DNA from: Negativicoccus succinicivorans
GTDB lineage: Bacteria; Bacillota; Negativicutes; Veillonellales; Negativicoccaceae
Reading direction: 5' to 3'
DNA length: 64,000 bases
Assembly: GCF_014207605.1 (NCBI RefSeq)
Contig: NZ_JACHHI010000001.1
Coordinates: 278,414-342,413 of the forward strand
In this document: piece after piece, positions 45,799 to 54,688 of the stretch
Layout: each line of letters opens with the position of its first letter
How positions within the stretch are numbered: the stretch's first letter is position 1
Position numbers and translations under genes: made by a program
The notes under the pieces: generated by a model
Database searches by the model: none
Told to the model about the DNA's origin: nothing
Seen by the model: the letters and a program-made list of their open reading frames with translations, nothing else

Positions 45799-46077
45799 TT
45801 GCCGCAAATCAAATCCAGCATTAAAAGCATGAAGACCGACGCTGAACGTCGTGCCCAGAACACTGCGACTAAATCTCGTATCCGTACGGCAACCAAACGT
45901 ACCGTTGATGCGATCGCCGCTGGCGATGCCGAAGCCGCTCAAGCCGCGTTTAACAATGCGTCCAAATTGATCGACAAGGCAGCCTCCAAAGGTGTGATTC
46001 ATAAAAACAATGCCGCTCGTAAAAAATCGGCGTTGCGCAACAAGCTGCAAGCACAAAACGACGCAGAAGCTAAGTAA
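45799..46077 (+). CDS. rpsT: 30S ribosomal protein bS20
   Basis: Primary 16S rRNA-binding protein, 92 aa. PQIKSSIKSMKTDAERRAQN at the start and KGVIHKNNAARKKSALRNKL near the end are typical. The start is a TTG at 45799, 8 nt after a strong AAAGGAGG; no ATG is available. A GTG at 45790 overlaps the ribosome site and is unlikely. A UUG start is also used by E. coli rpsT. Confidence 0.97.
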   Translation: MPQIKSSIKSMKTDAERRAQNTATKSRIRTATKRTVDAIAAGDAEAAQAAFNNASKLIDKAASKGVIHKNNAARKKSALRNKLQAQNDAEAK

Positions 46078-46082
46078 TAAAG

Positions 46083-46112
46083 ATAAAAAAGCTACTTCGG
46101 TAGCTTTTTTAT
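46083..46112. terminator. Bidirectional terminator between rpsT and pdp
   Basis: Perfect 13-bp stem ending GCTAC / GTAGC around a TTCG tetraloop, flanked by A- and T-runs, between convergent genes. Confidence 0.92.
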
Positions 46113-46129
46113 TTTTCTTTTTTACTGCT

Positions 46130-47455
46130 TTATTCGCCCTGCTCAACCGTCACATCATGGCTCAAAACTTCATAAATCAGCGGCAACTCGATTTTCTCCT
46201 GTTGCAATGTAAATGCCTGTTCCACTCGCGTTGCATACTGATCCAGGTCAGTATTTTTAGCGCCGTATAAACATGCCAACGGTGTATTCTTTTCGACATA
46301 AGCTCCCGGCTCCGCGCAAAGACGAATCCCCACCTGTGAATTAATGCGATCGCCTTTCGCCCGACGGCAGGCCCCCAGCGACAATGCCACTCCCGCCAAA
46401 GCTAACGCGTCGATGGCGGCAAGATAGCCTGCTTGCGGCGCATTTACAGTGAGCGTGTTGACTTTTTTTGTCAAGGGTTCCTGACCGATCCAAGCGGTTT
46501 CGCCGCCTTGCGCCGCGATCCATTCCGTAAATTTTTGCAAACCCGCACCGTCAGCTATTGCTTGCCGTGCTTTCGTCAGTCCTTCAGCAAGGGTTCCAAC
46601 AACACCTGCCGTCAGCAAAAGGGCCGCCGTCAGATGAAGTGACAATGTGACCAAGCGCTGATTACCGCCACCCGAAAGAACCTCGACGGCTTCATCGACT
46701 TCGAGCGAATTACCGATAGCGCTCCCAAGAGGCACATTCATGTCTGTGACGAATGCCGTCATCTTCCGACCGGCGGCCTCCCCGATATCTACCATCAGCT
46801 GCGCCAATGCTTTGGCCTGCTTGCGATTATGCATGAATGCGGCCGTACCGCATTTAACATCAAGCACGATACCGTCTGCGCCCGCCGCAAGTTTTTTGCT
46901 CATAACCGATGATGCGATAAGAGGCATGCTTTCGACCGTTTCCGTCACGTCACGCAGCGCGTAAAAAATCCCATCCGCCGGTGCGAGCTCCGCACTTTGG
47001 CCGATAACCGCCAAACCGATCGCATCCACCTGACGGATAAAATCCGCTTCCGTGAGCTGCACTTGAAACCCGGGAATCGACTCCAATTTATCCAGCGTAC
47101 CGCCGGTAAATCCCAGACCCCGCCCGGACATTTTAGCTAAATGCGCACCGCATGCCGCCGCCAGCGGCGCCACAATCAGCGTAGTGGTATCCGCCACGCC
47201 GCCCGTGCTGTGCTTATCCACCAATGAATATCCTAAATTGCGGCCGGCAAACGTCTTACCTGAATGTTCCATTGCCAATGTCAGATCGGTCGTTTCCTTT
47301 TTGGTAAGCCCTTGGAAATACACCGCCATTAACCAGGCGGCCATCTGATAATCGGGAACCTCGCCTGCCGTACAGGCTTGTACCCATTTCTTTAATTCGT
47401 CCGCGGTAGCCTGCTCTCCCAACCGCGCTTTGCGAATCATTGCCAGTGCATCCAT
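46130..47455 (-). CDS. pdp: Pyrimidine-nucleoside phosphorylase
   Basis: Cleaves thymidine, deoxyuridine and uridine to base and sugar phosphate. 441 aa. LVDKHSTGGVADTTTLIVAPLAA near residue 78 and MSGRGLGFTGGTLDKLESIPG near residue 108 are the family signature; DVKCGTAAFMHNRKQAKALA near residue 198 follows. AAGGAGG precedes the ATG. It lies only ~15 nt after the dut terminator and has no room for a full separate promoter, so it probably depends on read-through or on a promoter overlapping the hairpin. Together with dut it links to pyrimidine salvage. Confidence 0.96.
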   Translation of the reverse strand: MDALAMIRKARLGEQATADELKKWVQACTAGEVPDYQMAAWLMAVYFQGLTKKETTDLTLAMEHSGKTFAGRNLGYSLVDKHSTGGVADTTTLIVAPLAAACGAHLAKMSGRGLGFTGGTLDKLESIPGFQVQLTEADFIRQVDAIGLAVIGQSAELAPADGIFYALRDVTETVESMPLIASSVMSKKLAAGADGIVLDVKCGTAAFMHNRKQAKALAQLMVDIGEAAGRKMTAFVTDMNVPLGSAIGNSLEVDEAVEVLSGGGNQRLVTLSLHLTAALLLTAGVVGTLAEGLTKARQAIADGAGLQKFTEWIAAQGGETAWIGQEPLTKKVNTLTVNAPQAGYLAAIDALALAGVALSLGACRRAKGDRINSQVGIRLCAEPGAYVEKNTPLACLYGAKNTDLDQYATRVEQAFTLQQEKIELPLIYEVLSHDVTVEQGE

Positions 47456-47470
47456 TGATCCTCCTTGTGT

Positions 47471-47508
47471 AAATAAAAGCGGACTGCTTCGGCAGTCCGC
47501 TTTTATTT
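47471..47508 (-). terminator. Terminator after dut
   Basis: Perfect 17-bp stem with a TTCG tetraloop, 12 nt beyond the dut stop, T-rich on both sides. Confidence 0.9.
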
Positions 47509-47520
47509 ACGAAAATCACA

Positions 47521-47970
47521 CTACTGACCGGTGCTGCCGATTCCTCCGGTGCGCACACCGGTTGCCTGATCATCCGCCACCAGCAGGTATTGCGAAAAAA
47601 TTCCCTGCGCCACGCGGTCGCCTTTTTTCACCATGTAGGACTCTTCTCCCGCATTGTAAATGGCAATCATAATATGACCTTCATTTTCTTCATTGTTGTA
47701 GTAATCACTGTCAATAATGCCGGCGCCGTTAATCAGCAAAAGCTGATTACGAATCGAAATACCCGAGCGAATAAAAATGGCCAGGTACTCTCCCATTCCC
47801 ATAAACGCCTTCAATCCGGTCGGCACTAATGTCACCTTACCGGGTAACAGCTCCACATCGGCGGCGCTTTCAATATCATAGCCAGCGCTTTCCGTCGTTT
47901 TGCGTTCGGGTAGCGTAATCTCTCGATCGGCATATTCCGTCACTACTTCAAAGCCGCGAATCGGTTGCAC
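47521..47970 (-). CDS. dut: dUTP diphosphatase
   Basis: Trimeric dUTPase, 149 aa. Conserved motifs: SAGYDIESA near residue 28, RSGIS near residue 68, NGAGIIDSDYYN near residue 80, GDRVAQGIF near residue 118 and the flexible closing arm RTGGIGSTGQ. GTG start with AAAGGAG 9 nt upstream, 6 nt after pnp, so cotranscribed. Confidence 0.95.
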   Translation of the reverse strand: MQPIRGFEVVTEYADREITLPERKTTESAGYDIESAADVELLPGKVTLVPTGLKAFMGMGEYLAIFIRSGISIRNQLLLINGAGIIDSDYYNNEENEGHIMIAIYNAGEESYMVKKGDRVAQGIFSQYLLVADDQATGVRTGGIGSTGQ

Positions 47971-47976
47971 TCCGGT

Positions 47977-50082
47977 TCACTCCTTTGCCTTCGGACCGTT
48001 TTCATTTTCATTCAACAGCGCTTTACGCGACAAGTTGATACGGCCCTGCTTATCAATTTCGGTTACTTTAACCATGATTTCATCGCCGATGTTGACGACG
48101 TCTTCAACTTTTTCGACACGCTCTTTCGCCAGCTGCGAAATATGAACCAGACCTTCTTTGCCCGGCAATACTTCTACAAACGCGCCAAATTTCATCAAGC
48201 GAGTAACCTTACCCAAGTACACTTCACCCGGTTTTACTTCTTTGACGAGTCGTTCGATCATTTCGACCGCTTTTTTACCGCCTTCACCGTCTACCGAAGC
48301 GATATAAACGGTACCGTCTTCTTCGATATCAATCTTCACGCCGGTAGCATCAATGATGCCGTTGATCGTTTTGCCGCCCGGTCCGATGACAGTGCGGATC
48401 TGATCCACTTTAATCTGCATCGTGATAATGCGCGGCGCATACGGCGAAAGGTCTTTGGCCGGTTCGGTAATGCATTCGGCGATTTTGCCGAGGATGAAAT
48501 GGCGTCCTTCATGTGCCTGTTGCAGCGCGGAAGCCAAAATTTCACGGGATAAACCGTCGACTTTAATGTCCATCTGGATCGCGGTGACACCCTGTTCGGT
48601 ACCGGCTACTTTAAAGTCCATATCACCGAGGGCATCTTCCATGCCCTGAATATCCGTTAAAATCGCGTAATCTTCGCCGTCTTTGACAAGACCCATAGCG
48701 ATGCCTGCGACCGGCGCTTTAATCGGTACACCCGCATTCATCAGCGACATCGTGCTGCCGCAAACGCTTGCCATGGAAGAGGAACCGTTGGATTCCAAAA
48801 TTTCCGAAACGACACGCAAAGCGTACGGAAATTCCGCTTCTGACGGAATTACCGGTACCAAAGCACGCTCCGCGAGCGCGCCATGACCGATTTCACGACG
48901 CCCCGGGCCACGCGTCGGACGTGTTTCACCGACACTGTAAGACGGGAAATTATATTGATGAATATAGCGTTTTTCTGTACGTTCGGAAACGTCATCAATC
49001 GTCTGCTTTTCCGAAAGCGGCGCGAGTGTGGTCACCGTGAGCGCTTGGGTTTGACCACGCGTAAACAGTGCCGAACCGTGCGTACGTGCGAGCAAACCGA
49101 CTTCGCAGGTAATCGGTCGGATCTCGTTCAAGGCGCGTCCGTCCGGACGGATTTTATCGACGGAAATCATGCGTCGTACGATACGCTTGGTCAACGCATC
49201 AAGCGCCATACCGACATCCGCCATCTGTTCCGGATAAATATCTTCGAAATGCGCGCGCGCTTCTTCTTTGACTTCGTCCATATGCGCTTCACGCGTTTGT
49301 TTATCTTTGTCGAAAATCGCGTTTTTAAGGTTTTCCGCTGCGTAATCTTCCACCGCTTGCGCAATCACTTCATCGACTTTATGCACGTCGTAAACGAGCT
49401 TTTCTTTGCCGACTTTAGCGACCATTTCCTGCTGGAAAGCAACCAGTCGACGAATTTCTTCATGGCCGAACATGATCGCGTCCAAGACCGTTTCTTCAGG
49501 AATTTCCTGTGCGCCGCCCTCGACCATCAAAATCGCGTCATCCGTACCGGCAACTGTAATCATCAAATCCGATTCTTCGCGTTGCTGCACCGTAGGATTG
49601 ATGACAAAATTGCCATTGACCCGACCTACCTTAACGCCGGCAATCGGACCTTCAAACGGAATATTCGAGATGGAAAGCGCCGCCGAGGCGCCGAGCATCG
49701 CCGCCATTTCCGGTGCATTGTCCTGATCGACGGAAAGCACCGTCGCGACCACGTGCACGTCGTTGCGTACGCCTTTATCAAACAGCGGGCGAATCGGACG
49801 ATCAATCAAGCGCGCGTTCAAAATCGCGGATTCACCGGGTCGACCTTCGCGTTTTACAAATCCGCCGGGAATTTTCCCTACGGAATACAATTTTTCTTCA
49901 TAATCTACCGTCAGCGGGAAAAAGTCCGTACCCTCGCGCGGCTTTTTGGCGCCGGTCGCAGTGACCAGCACGGCGGTATCACCGTAGCGCACCATGACGG
50001 CACCACTTGCCTGTTTAGCAAACTTGCCGGTTTCGATAACCAGCGGGCGTCCCGCCCATTCTGTTTTGAACACCTCGTTCAT
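47977..50082 (-). CDS. pnp: Polyribonucleotide nucleotidyltransferase (PNPase)
   Basis: Phosphorolytic 3'-5' exoribonuclease. 701 aa from the ATG at 50082, preceded by AGGAGG. Two RNase PH domains ([12 protein letters not shown] near residue 32; [16 protein letters not shown] near residue 360; catalytic [19 protein letters not shown] near residue 480), then a KH domain ([17 protein letters not shown] near residue 560) and an S1 domain to the end ([26 protein letters not shown] near residue 627). Normal length and domain order. Confidence 0.98.
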   Translation of the reverse strand: MNEVFKTEWAGRPLVIETGKFAKQASGAVMVRYGDTAVLVTATGAKKPREGTDFFPLTVDYEEKLYSVGKIPGGFVKREGRPGESAILNARLIDRPIRPLFDKGVRNDVHVVATVLSVDQDNAPEMAAMLGASAALSISNIPFEGPIAGVKVGRVNGNFVINPTVQQREESDLMITVAGTDDAILMVEGGAQEIPEETVLDAIMFGHEEIRRLVAFQQEMVAKVGKEKLVYDVHKVDEVIAQAVEDYAAENLKNAIFDKDKQTREAHMDEVKEEARAHFEDIYPEQMADVGMALDALTKRIVRRMISVDKIRPDGRALNEIRPITCEVGLLARTHGSALFTRGQTQALTVTTLAPLSEKQTIDDVSERTEKRYIHQYNFPSYSVGETRPTRGPGRREIGHGALAERALVPVIPSEAEFPYALRVVSEILESNGSSSMASVCGSTMSLMNAGVPIKAPVAGIAMGLVKDGEDYAILTDIQGMEDALGDMDFKVAGTEQGVTAIQMDIKVDGLSREILASALQQAHEGRHFILGKIAECITEPAKDLSPYAPRIITMQIKVDQIRTVIGPGGKTINGIIDATGVKIDIEEDGTVYIASVDGEGGKKAVEMIERLVKEVKPGEVYLGKVTRLMKFGAFVEVLPGKEGLVHISQLAKERVEKVEDVVNIGDEIMVKVTEIDKQGRINLSRKALLNENENGPKAKE

Positions 50083-50122
50083 GTCATTCCTCCTATTTCC
50101 CTTTATAATCCTTAACATTACA

Positions 50123-50151
50123 ATTATGATTTATCATCTGCTATTAGTCAA
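50123..50151 (-). promoter_or_regulatory. pnp promoter
   Basis: TTGACT (50146-50151), 17-bp spacer and CATAAT (50123-50128) on the minus strand, overlapping the end of the cation efflux gene. Confidence 0.7.
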
Positions 50152-51309
50152 GTTTTCAGGCACAACGTCCTCATCGTGCATGATTCTGCCTGTAACATAA
50201 TGGCGATCCACCACAATCGACAACTTATATTCGGGATAACGAGCGTGAATCATCTGCCTTACCTGTCGATAAATGGTCTCGTCATCGTCGCGCGTACCGT
50301 CTTCTACTGAAATATCAAAATGAACCGCCCAGATATCGCCCTGTTTTGTCGCAAAAAAGTCATGAACATCCCAACGCGGATTCACCTGCGCGACCAGTCG
50401 ACGCACATTATTTTCAACCGCCAGTGTCGCCGGATTGGAAATGTTACGCGGATCCACGTGCACGAGTGACTGCGCCTTATACTTATCGCGCAAGCGCCGC
50501 TCAATGGAATCCGCCACATGATGCGCTTCCAGTAAATTCATTCGACTGTCGACTTCGATATGAATGCTCAAAAAGCGGAGTCCGGGCCCATAATCATGCA
50601 CAATTAAATCGTGGGCGCCTTCCACCCCCGGCATATTCGTTACGGCGGCCAATATCTCCTGTTCTTCAGCCAGGCTGATCCCCTTGCCTAAAAGCTTGTC
50701 TACGCCCATATAAAGAACTTTCATGCCTGTATATAAAAGCGCAAGCGACACCAATACGCCGGTATATTCATCAATTTGCCAACCGCCAATGTACTGCGCT
50801 CCGACGGCCAATAAAACGCCTGCCGTCATTAAGAAATCGCTGGCGGCGTCCGCGGTAAGCGCGGCTAAAATATCCGACCCGTCACGTATTTTTAAGCGGC
50901 GAAAAAAAAGAATCAATCCCATTTGTACAGCAAGTGACAACACCAATACCGCAATCAGAACCGGCTCTATGACAAGATACTGCGGATACATAATCCGATG
51001 CAATGCTTCCGCACCGACGCCAAATCCGGCCAGTAAAATGATAACGCCGATAACACTTGTCGCCACGTATTCGATGCGGGCCTGTCCGAACGGATGCTCG
51101 CGATTGACAGGTTTGCCCATCATATACAGCGACAGCGCAATCATAAAAGAACTGCCGATATCCGTAAGATCATGCAGCCCGTCACCAACGACCGCGACCG
51201 ATCCGAACCAGTAACCGAGACCCATTTTACCGCCGGAGAGCAATACTTTGATTACGGTATAGACCAGCAATAGAAGGCCGATTTGTTTTCTATGCTGCGT
51301 ATTTTCCAT
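50134..51309 (-). CDS. Cation diffusion facilitator family transporter
   Basis: 391 aa. Six spans in the N-terminal ~200 residues, then a cytoplasmic ferredoxin-like domain and an extra C-terminal segment. The metal sites are DGLHDLTD near residue 43 and ALTADAASDFL near residue 150, i.e. acidic ligands (DxxxD) in both helices rather than the His-containing set of zinc exporters, which hints at manganese or iron. HPFGQARIEYVAT near residue 76 is the family loop. The substrate is not certain. It has no visible own terminator before the pnp promoter. Confidence 0.9.
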   Translation of the reverse strand: MENTQHRKQIGLLLLVYTVIKVLLSGGKMGLGYWFGSVAVVGDGLHDLTDIGSSFMIALSLYMMGKPVNREHPFGQARIEYVATSVIGVIILLAGFGVGAEALHRIMYPQYLVIEPVLIAVLVLSLAVQMGLILFFRRLKIRDGSDILAALTADAASDFLMTAGVLLAVGAQYIGGWQIDEYTGVLVSLALLYTGMKVLYMGVDKLLGKGISLAEEQEILAAVTNMPGVEGAHDLIVHDYGPGLRFLSIHIEVDSRMNLLEAHHVADSIERRLRDKYKAQSLVHVDPRNISNPATLAVENNVRRLVAQVNPRWDVHDFFATKQGDIWAVHFDISVEDGTRDDDETIYRQVRQMIHARYPEYKLSIVVDRHYVTGRIMHDEDVVPENLTNSR

Positions 51310-51329
51310 AACTTCCCCCGGAATAGAAA

Positions 51330-51353
51330 GACGTCCTACCGAAGTAGAACGTC
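51330..51353 (-). terminator. Terminator after ydbC
   Basis: Ten-base stem GACGTTCTAC / GTAGGACGTC (one G-U pair) with a TTCG loop on the minus strand, followed by TTTCTATT. Confidence 0.8.
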
Positions 51354-51369
51354 ATGTGTACGTCATTTG

Positions 51370-51600
51370 TTAAAATTCATCAAAGTCCATTTCGTTCAAA
51401 ATGTCTTTGAGCTTTAACAACTCTTCTTTTGTCAATGTCAAACCTTTCGTCATGGCGTTATATTCCGGCTCCCAGCTGCGCAAATCAAATTTTGCAGCGC
51501 GACCGTTCCAGCTTGTAAAAGTCAGCTGCTTTTTCCAACCGTCACGGTTGGTCGAAAGATCGCCAAGTACTTTTTCAATTTCAAAATTAATTGTGGCCAT
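51370..51600 (-). CDS. ydbC: YdbC/PC4-like single-strand DNA-binding protein
   Basis: 76 aa, homologous to the C-terminal domain of the eukaryotic coactivator PC4. FEIEKVLGDLSTNRDGWKKQLTF with WNGRAAKFDLRSWEPEY form the beta-sheet that binds ssDNA, and a C-terminal helix (TLTKEELLKLKDILNEM) mediates dimerisation. The start at 51600 has AGGAG 9 nt upstream; an ATG-type start at 51651 lies in the promoter. Probable role in transcription or repair. Confidence 0.92.
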   Translation of the reverse strand: MATINFEIEKVLGDLSTNRDGWKKQLTFTSWNGRAAKFDLRSWEPEYNAMTKGLTLTKEELLKLKDILNEMDFDEF

Positions 51601-51646
51601 TTTTTTCACACTCCTATTTTTTCCCAGTATTCTCGCATTAATTACA

Positions 51647-51675
51647 ATCATAGCATATGTAAATGGTGCTTACAA
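51647..51675 (-). promoter_or_regulatory. ydbC promoter
   Basis: TTGTAA (51670-51675), 17 bp, TATGAT (51647-51652) on the minus strand. Confidence 0.7.
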
Positions 51676-51761
51676 CTATTTACCGTTTGGCGCTACTTAT
51701 CCGGGCAAACTCGATATGCTATCATAATGAGAGAAATATGTTCGGATAAGGAGATTCTTTC

Positions 51762-53009
51762 ATGCTCGCTTTGATTTATCGTACTTTCCCGGCAATGTCG
51801 GAAGTGTACTTTCGTCGTTTCTGGCTGAGCCAATGGGTCGCTTTGATCGGTCTATGGATGCAGCTTACCGCCCAGCAATGGCTGGTCTATTCATTGACCG
51901 GTTCACCATTGTTGCTCGGTCTTTTAGGCGTCGCTCAATTTGGCCCGATCATGCTCTTTTCATTGCCGGCCGGTGTTGTGGTGGATCGTATCGCCAAACG
52001 TTCCCTCGTTCGTTTTACACAGGCGGCTTATTTCGTGCAAGCGCTCCTGCTCGCATTGCTCGTTTTCACCGGTTGGGTCAATTACTATAATGTATTATTT
52101 TTAGCTTTCTTATACGGTTGCATTCAAACTATCGACACTCCGGCGCGGCAATCGTATGTCGCGGAATTGGTACAACCGAAAAATCTGCGCAGCGCCATCA
52201 GTATGAATTCCGCCAACTTTAATGTCGCCCGTATGATCGGTCCGGCCATAGCCGCGGTAGTGATGGCTAAGTACGGCGCGGGATGGCTCTTTTTCGCCAA
52301 CGCCGTTTTGATGATCCCGGTGCTTTGGACGTATTGGAATTTGCCGATCGTCGGTGCGCCAAAGGCGAAGGAGCGCGTCCAAACGCCGCTGTCGGATATG
52401 CGCGACGGCATTTCGTATGCGGCGCACAACATGCCCGTTTACAGCACGTTGATTGTGCTTTTCATCATTTCCACTTTTATTATGAATTATAATGTTATCT
52501 CGCCGGTATATGCGGATTTAATTTTACATCGCGGGGTGACCGGTTTCGGACTAATCACGTCAGCGATCGGTGTCGGTTCTTTTACTGCCGCCCTGCTTTC
52601 CGCTTCGCTCGCCGACGGCCGGCCCAGCGCGCGGCTTCTTTTCGGCAGCGCTTTAACGGCCACTTCATTACTGTTCATTTTAGCACTGGTTGATTCATTC
52701 TATTTGGCTCTTGGCATGTTCGCCGTGTTCGGCTTTTTCGTCTTGACGTTTTTAATCAGCGCCAATACGTTGGTGCAAATGAATACGGAGCTTGCCTATC
52801 GCGGCCGGATTTTATCATTGTATTCGCTTGTTTTCTTAGGCGCGACGCCGCCCGGTAATCTGCTGACCGGTTGGCTGATCGAATGGCTCGGCGTACGTTT
52901 CGGCATCATGACTTGCGCGCTGCTCTCTTTCCTGTTGCTTATTCCGATCGGTCGCCATGTTTACCTGCGCCTGCAAAAAGATCCCCATGCGTTTCAGGTA
53001 AATCCGTAA
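51762..53009 (+). CDS. MFS transporter (EntS/MFS_3-like)
   Basis: 415 aa, about 12 hydrophobic spans. Motif-A-like text LPAGVVVDRIAKRSLVRFTQ near residue 67 and the family's QTIDTPARQSYVAELV near residue 120 place it with EntS-type exporters, which often move siderophores or drugs. Substrate unknown. AAGGAG lies upstream of the ATG. Transcribed alone and divergent from ydbC. Confidence 0.9.
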   Translation: MLALIYRTFPAMSEVYFRRFWLSQWVALIGLWMQLTAQQWLVYSLTGSPLLLGLLGVAQFGPIMLFSLPAGVVVDRIAKRSLVRFTQAAYFVQALLLALLVFTGWVNYYNVLFLAFLYGCIQTIDTPARQSYVAELVQPKNLRSAISMNSANFNVARMIGPAIAAVVMAKYGAGWLFFANAVLMIPVLWTYWNLPIVGAPKAKERVQTPLSDMRDGISYAAHNMPVYSTLIVLFIISTFIMNYNVISPVYADLILHRGVTGFGLITSAIGVGSFTAALLSASLADGRPSARLLFGSALTATSLLFILALVDSFYLALGMFAVFGFFVLTFLISANTLVQMNTELAYRGRILSLYSLVFLGATPPGNLLTGWLIEWLGVRFGIMTCALLSFLLLIPIGRHVYLRLQKDPHAFQVNP

Positions 53010-53088
53010 AATATTGGCAAACCGGAACATTTACTACGACATGCAGGCATCGCCCTAAACAGTTCTTTAACTCTTAATTTACGGCAAT

Positions 53089-53117
53089 AAAAAAGAGGCG
53101 TAAAACGCCTCTTTTTT
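53089..53117. terminator. Bidirectional terminator between the MFS gene and ompM
   Basis: Perfect 13-bp stem AAAAAAGAGGCGT / ACGCCTCTTTTTT with a 3-base AAA loop, between convergent genes. Confidence 0.92.
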
Positions 53118-53126
53118 GTTTCTTCA

Positions 53127-54422
53127 TTAGAAGAAGTAGTTGAGTTCAACGCCCCACATGTTGCCATCACGACCCGCAATATCTTCAGCGTCAGCATCAA
53201 CATCAATGTTAAATGCGTAGTAAGCGCTCAGCATAACATTCTCTACCGGTACGAAGCTGGCCTGCGCCTGCCAGTAGGTTGTTTTACCGTAGAAAGAGAG
53301 CTCCATCGGATCACCGAGCGTCATGGTCGTGCCGCCTAAGTAAGCTCCCGGTTCAACGCTTACATAGTCAGCACCGATTTCGAAGGAACCGACTTTGCTC
53401 GTGTCGGCAGCGCCGAAGAGTACTCCCGCGGTCCAGAGTTCCGGATCGTTGTCGACCTTCGTGTTGCGTACATAGTCGCCACGGAGCTGCAGCGCATCGT
53501 TGAACCGGTAGTTCAAGCCGGCGCCCCAGAATTCCAAGTCGTCTTTTATAAATACGGGATTACCACCTTGGTCTACGCCATCTTCAAGTTCAGCATCCGG
53601 CACGTTCAGGTAGAAAGCGGCAACGCCAAGACCATCCGTCAAGTCGGTCCCCGCCTGTACGAACCAAGCTTTCGGAGCTTTGCCATTAAAGGCATATTCT
53701 TTCACCTCATCGGTGAAGTCTTTCATGTAGCCGTAGCCGACTGCCAAGTTGAAGTCTTTACCAAAGTTGATTTCCGCACCATCAAATGTAGAATCATAGA
53801 ATACGCCCGTCGCGCCGAGAGTCAAGTCGTAACGGCCTGCTTTCGCGCCGAAATTATCGTTGAAACCGTGTTCAATATACAATTGATCAAGGTTCAGTTC
53901 CGGGTCTTGATCTTCGCTGTCAAAACCGAAGCTACCCGAGCTGATGCGAGCGGTTACCTTGGTGTTGTCCGATACTTTCGCGTTAGCCTGGAGGCGAACA
54001 CGCATATCGAAATAATCTTTATCGTTCTCGTCCATGTAACGAACGCGAGCGTCACCGGTCAATTTTACGTTGCCTACACGGTTTTCCAAGTTGGAAACAC
54101 GTACGCCGAGGCTGTTCAGTTCGTTCGCGAATTCGTCAGCCAAACGGTTCAATTGCGCCTGTTGTTCCGCGTTCAACTGATCCTGTTTTACCATCGCGCG
54201 AGCGACCATCTGCGCCATTTCAAAACGGGTAATGTTTTGCTGGCCTTTGAATGTTCCATCCGGGTAGCCTTCGACTACGCCTTCAGCGGCGAGTTGGGAT
54301 ACTGCCTGGTAAGCCCAGTCGTTCGGAGTTACATCCGAGAACGGATTCGGGGCCGCGAATGCTGTCGTTGCGCCGAGGACGCAAGCAGCTGCCAATACTG
54401 TTGCCAATTTTTTGTTCATCAT
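53127..54422 (-). CDS. ompM: SLH-domain outer membrane protein (OmpM-type porin)
   Basis: 431 aa from the ATG at 54422 (AAGGAG 7 nt upstream; an ATG at 54524 would extend into the leader). Signal peptide NKKLATVLAAACVLGATTAFAA, then an SLH domain (NPFSDVTPNDWAYQAVSQLA ... GYPDGTFKG ... ITRFEMAQMVARAM, residues ~25-80), a coiled-coil stalk rich in Asn/Gln/Leu (residues ~85-118), and a C-terminal beta-barrel with alternating aromatic strands ending in NYFF. In Negativicutes such proteins tether the outer membrane to polyamine-decorated peptidoglycan through SLH and serve as porins. This gene is the clearest sign of a diderm Firmicute. Confidence 0.95.
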   Translation of the reverse strand: MMNKKLATVLAAACVLGATTAFAAPNPFSDVTPNDWAYQAVSQLAAEGVVEGYPDGTFKGQQNITRFEMAQMVARAMVKQDQLNAEQQAQLNRLADEFANELNSLGVRVSNLENRVGNVKLTGDARVRYMDENDKDYFDMRVRLQANAKVSDNTKVTARISSGSFGFDSEDQDPELNLDQLYIEHGFNDNFGAKAGRYDLTLGATGVFYDSTFDGAEINFGKDFNLAVGYGYMKDFTDEVKEYAFNGKAPKAWFVQAGTDLTDGLGVAAFYLNVPDAELEDGVDQGGNPVFIKDDLEFWGAGLNYRFNDALQLRGDYVRNTKVDNDPELWTAGVLFGAADTSKVGSFEIGADYVSVEPGAYLGGTTMTLGDPMELSFYGKTTYWQAQASFVPVENVMLSAYYAFNIDVDADAEDIAGRDGNMWGVELNYFF

Positions 54423-54561
54423 TGACACTCTCCTTTTACAAAATATAAATCCCATTGCTCTTTTTGTGCAGGAGAATCTTGGAATGCGAGTTGCCTGGTT
54501 TCCTCTATCCCGCGCTTCTCCCATTAAACAAGTCAGAGCTCAACTTGTCTAAATTGTAATA

Positions 54562-54570
54562 ATTATAGCA
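54562..54570 (-). promoter_or_regulatory. Extended -10 promoter of ompM
   Basis: TGCTATAAT on the minus strand, about 140 nt before the ATG, which implies a 5' leader of roughly 130 nt. The leader includes a short hairpin (ACAAGT / ACTTGT) near 54530-54550 and a strong ribosome site. Confidence 0.7.
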
Positions 54571-54630
54571 GATATCCCTAAGAATTTGCTAGTGTTTATC
54601 AATTTTATTTTAGTCATTGATTGCATAATT

Positions 54631-54667
54631 AAAATAACCGCCGGGAATATCTCCTGACGGTTATTTT
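54631..54667 (-). terminator. Terminator after uppP
   Basis: Inverted repeat AAAATAACCG / CGGTTATTTT with a 17-base interior that can pair partly; about 20 nt beyond the uppP stop. Confidence 0.75.
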
Positions 54668-54688
54668 TAATTCCAGACAATTCTTTTA

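Noticed and set aside
48883..50115. A 410-codon open frame antisense to pnp
   Set aside because: It mirrors the codon pattern of a highly conserved gene, its translation is rich in Arg/Phe/His with no recognisable domain, and no ribosome site precedes it.
53568..54425. A 285-codon open frame antisense to ompM
   Set aside because: Overlaps the SLH and barrel coding region in full; no family resemblance or start signals.
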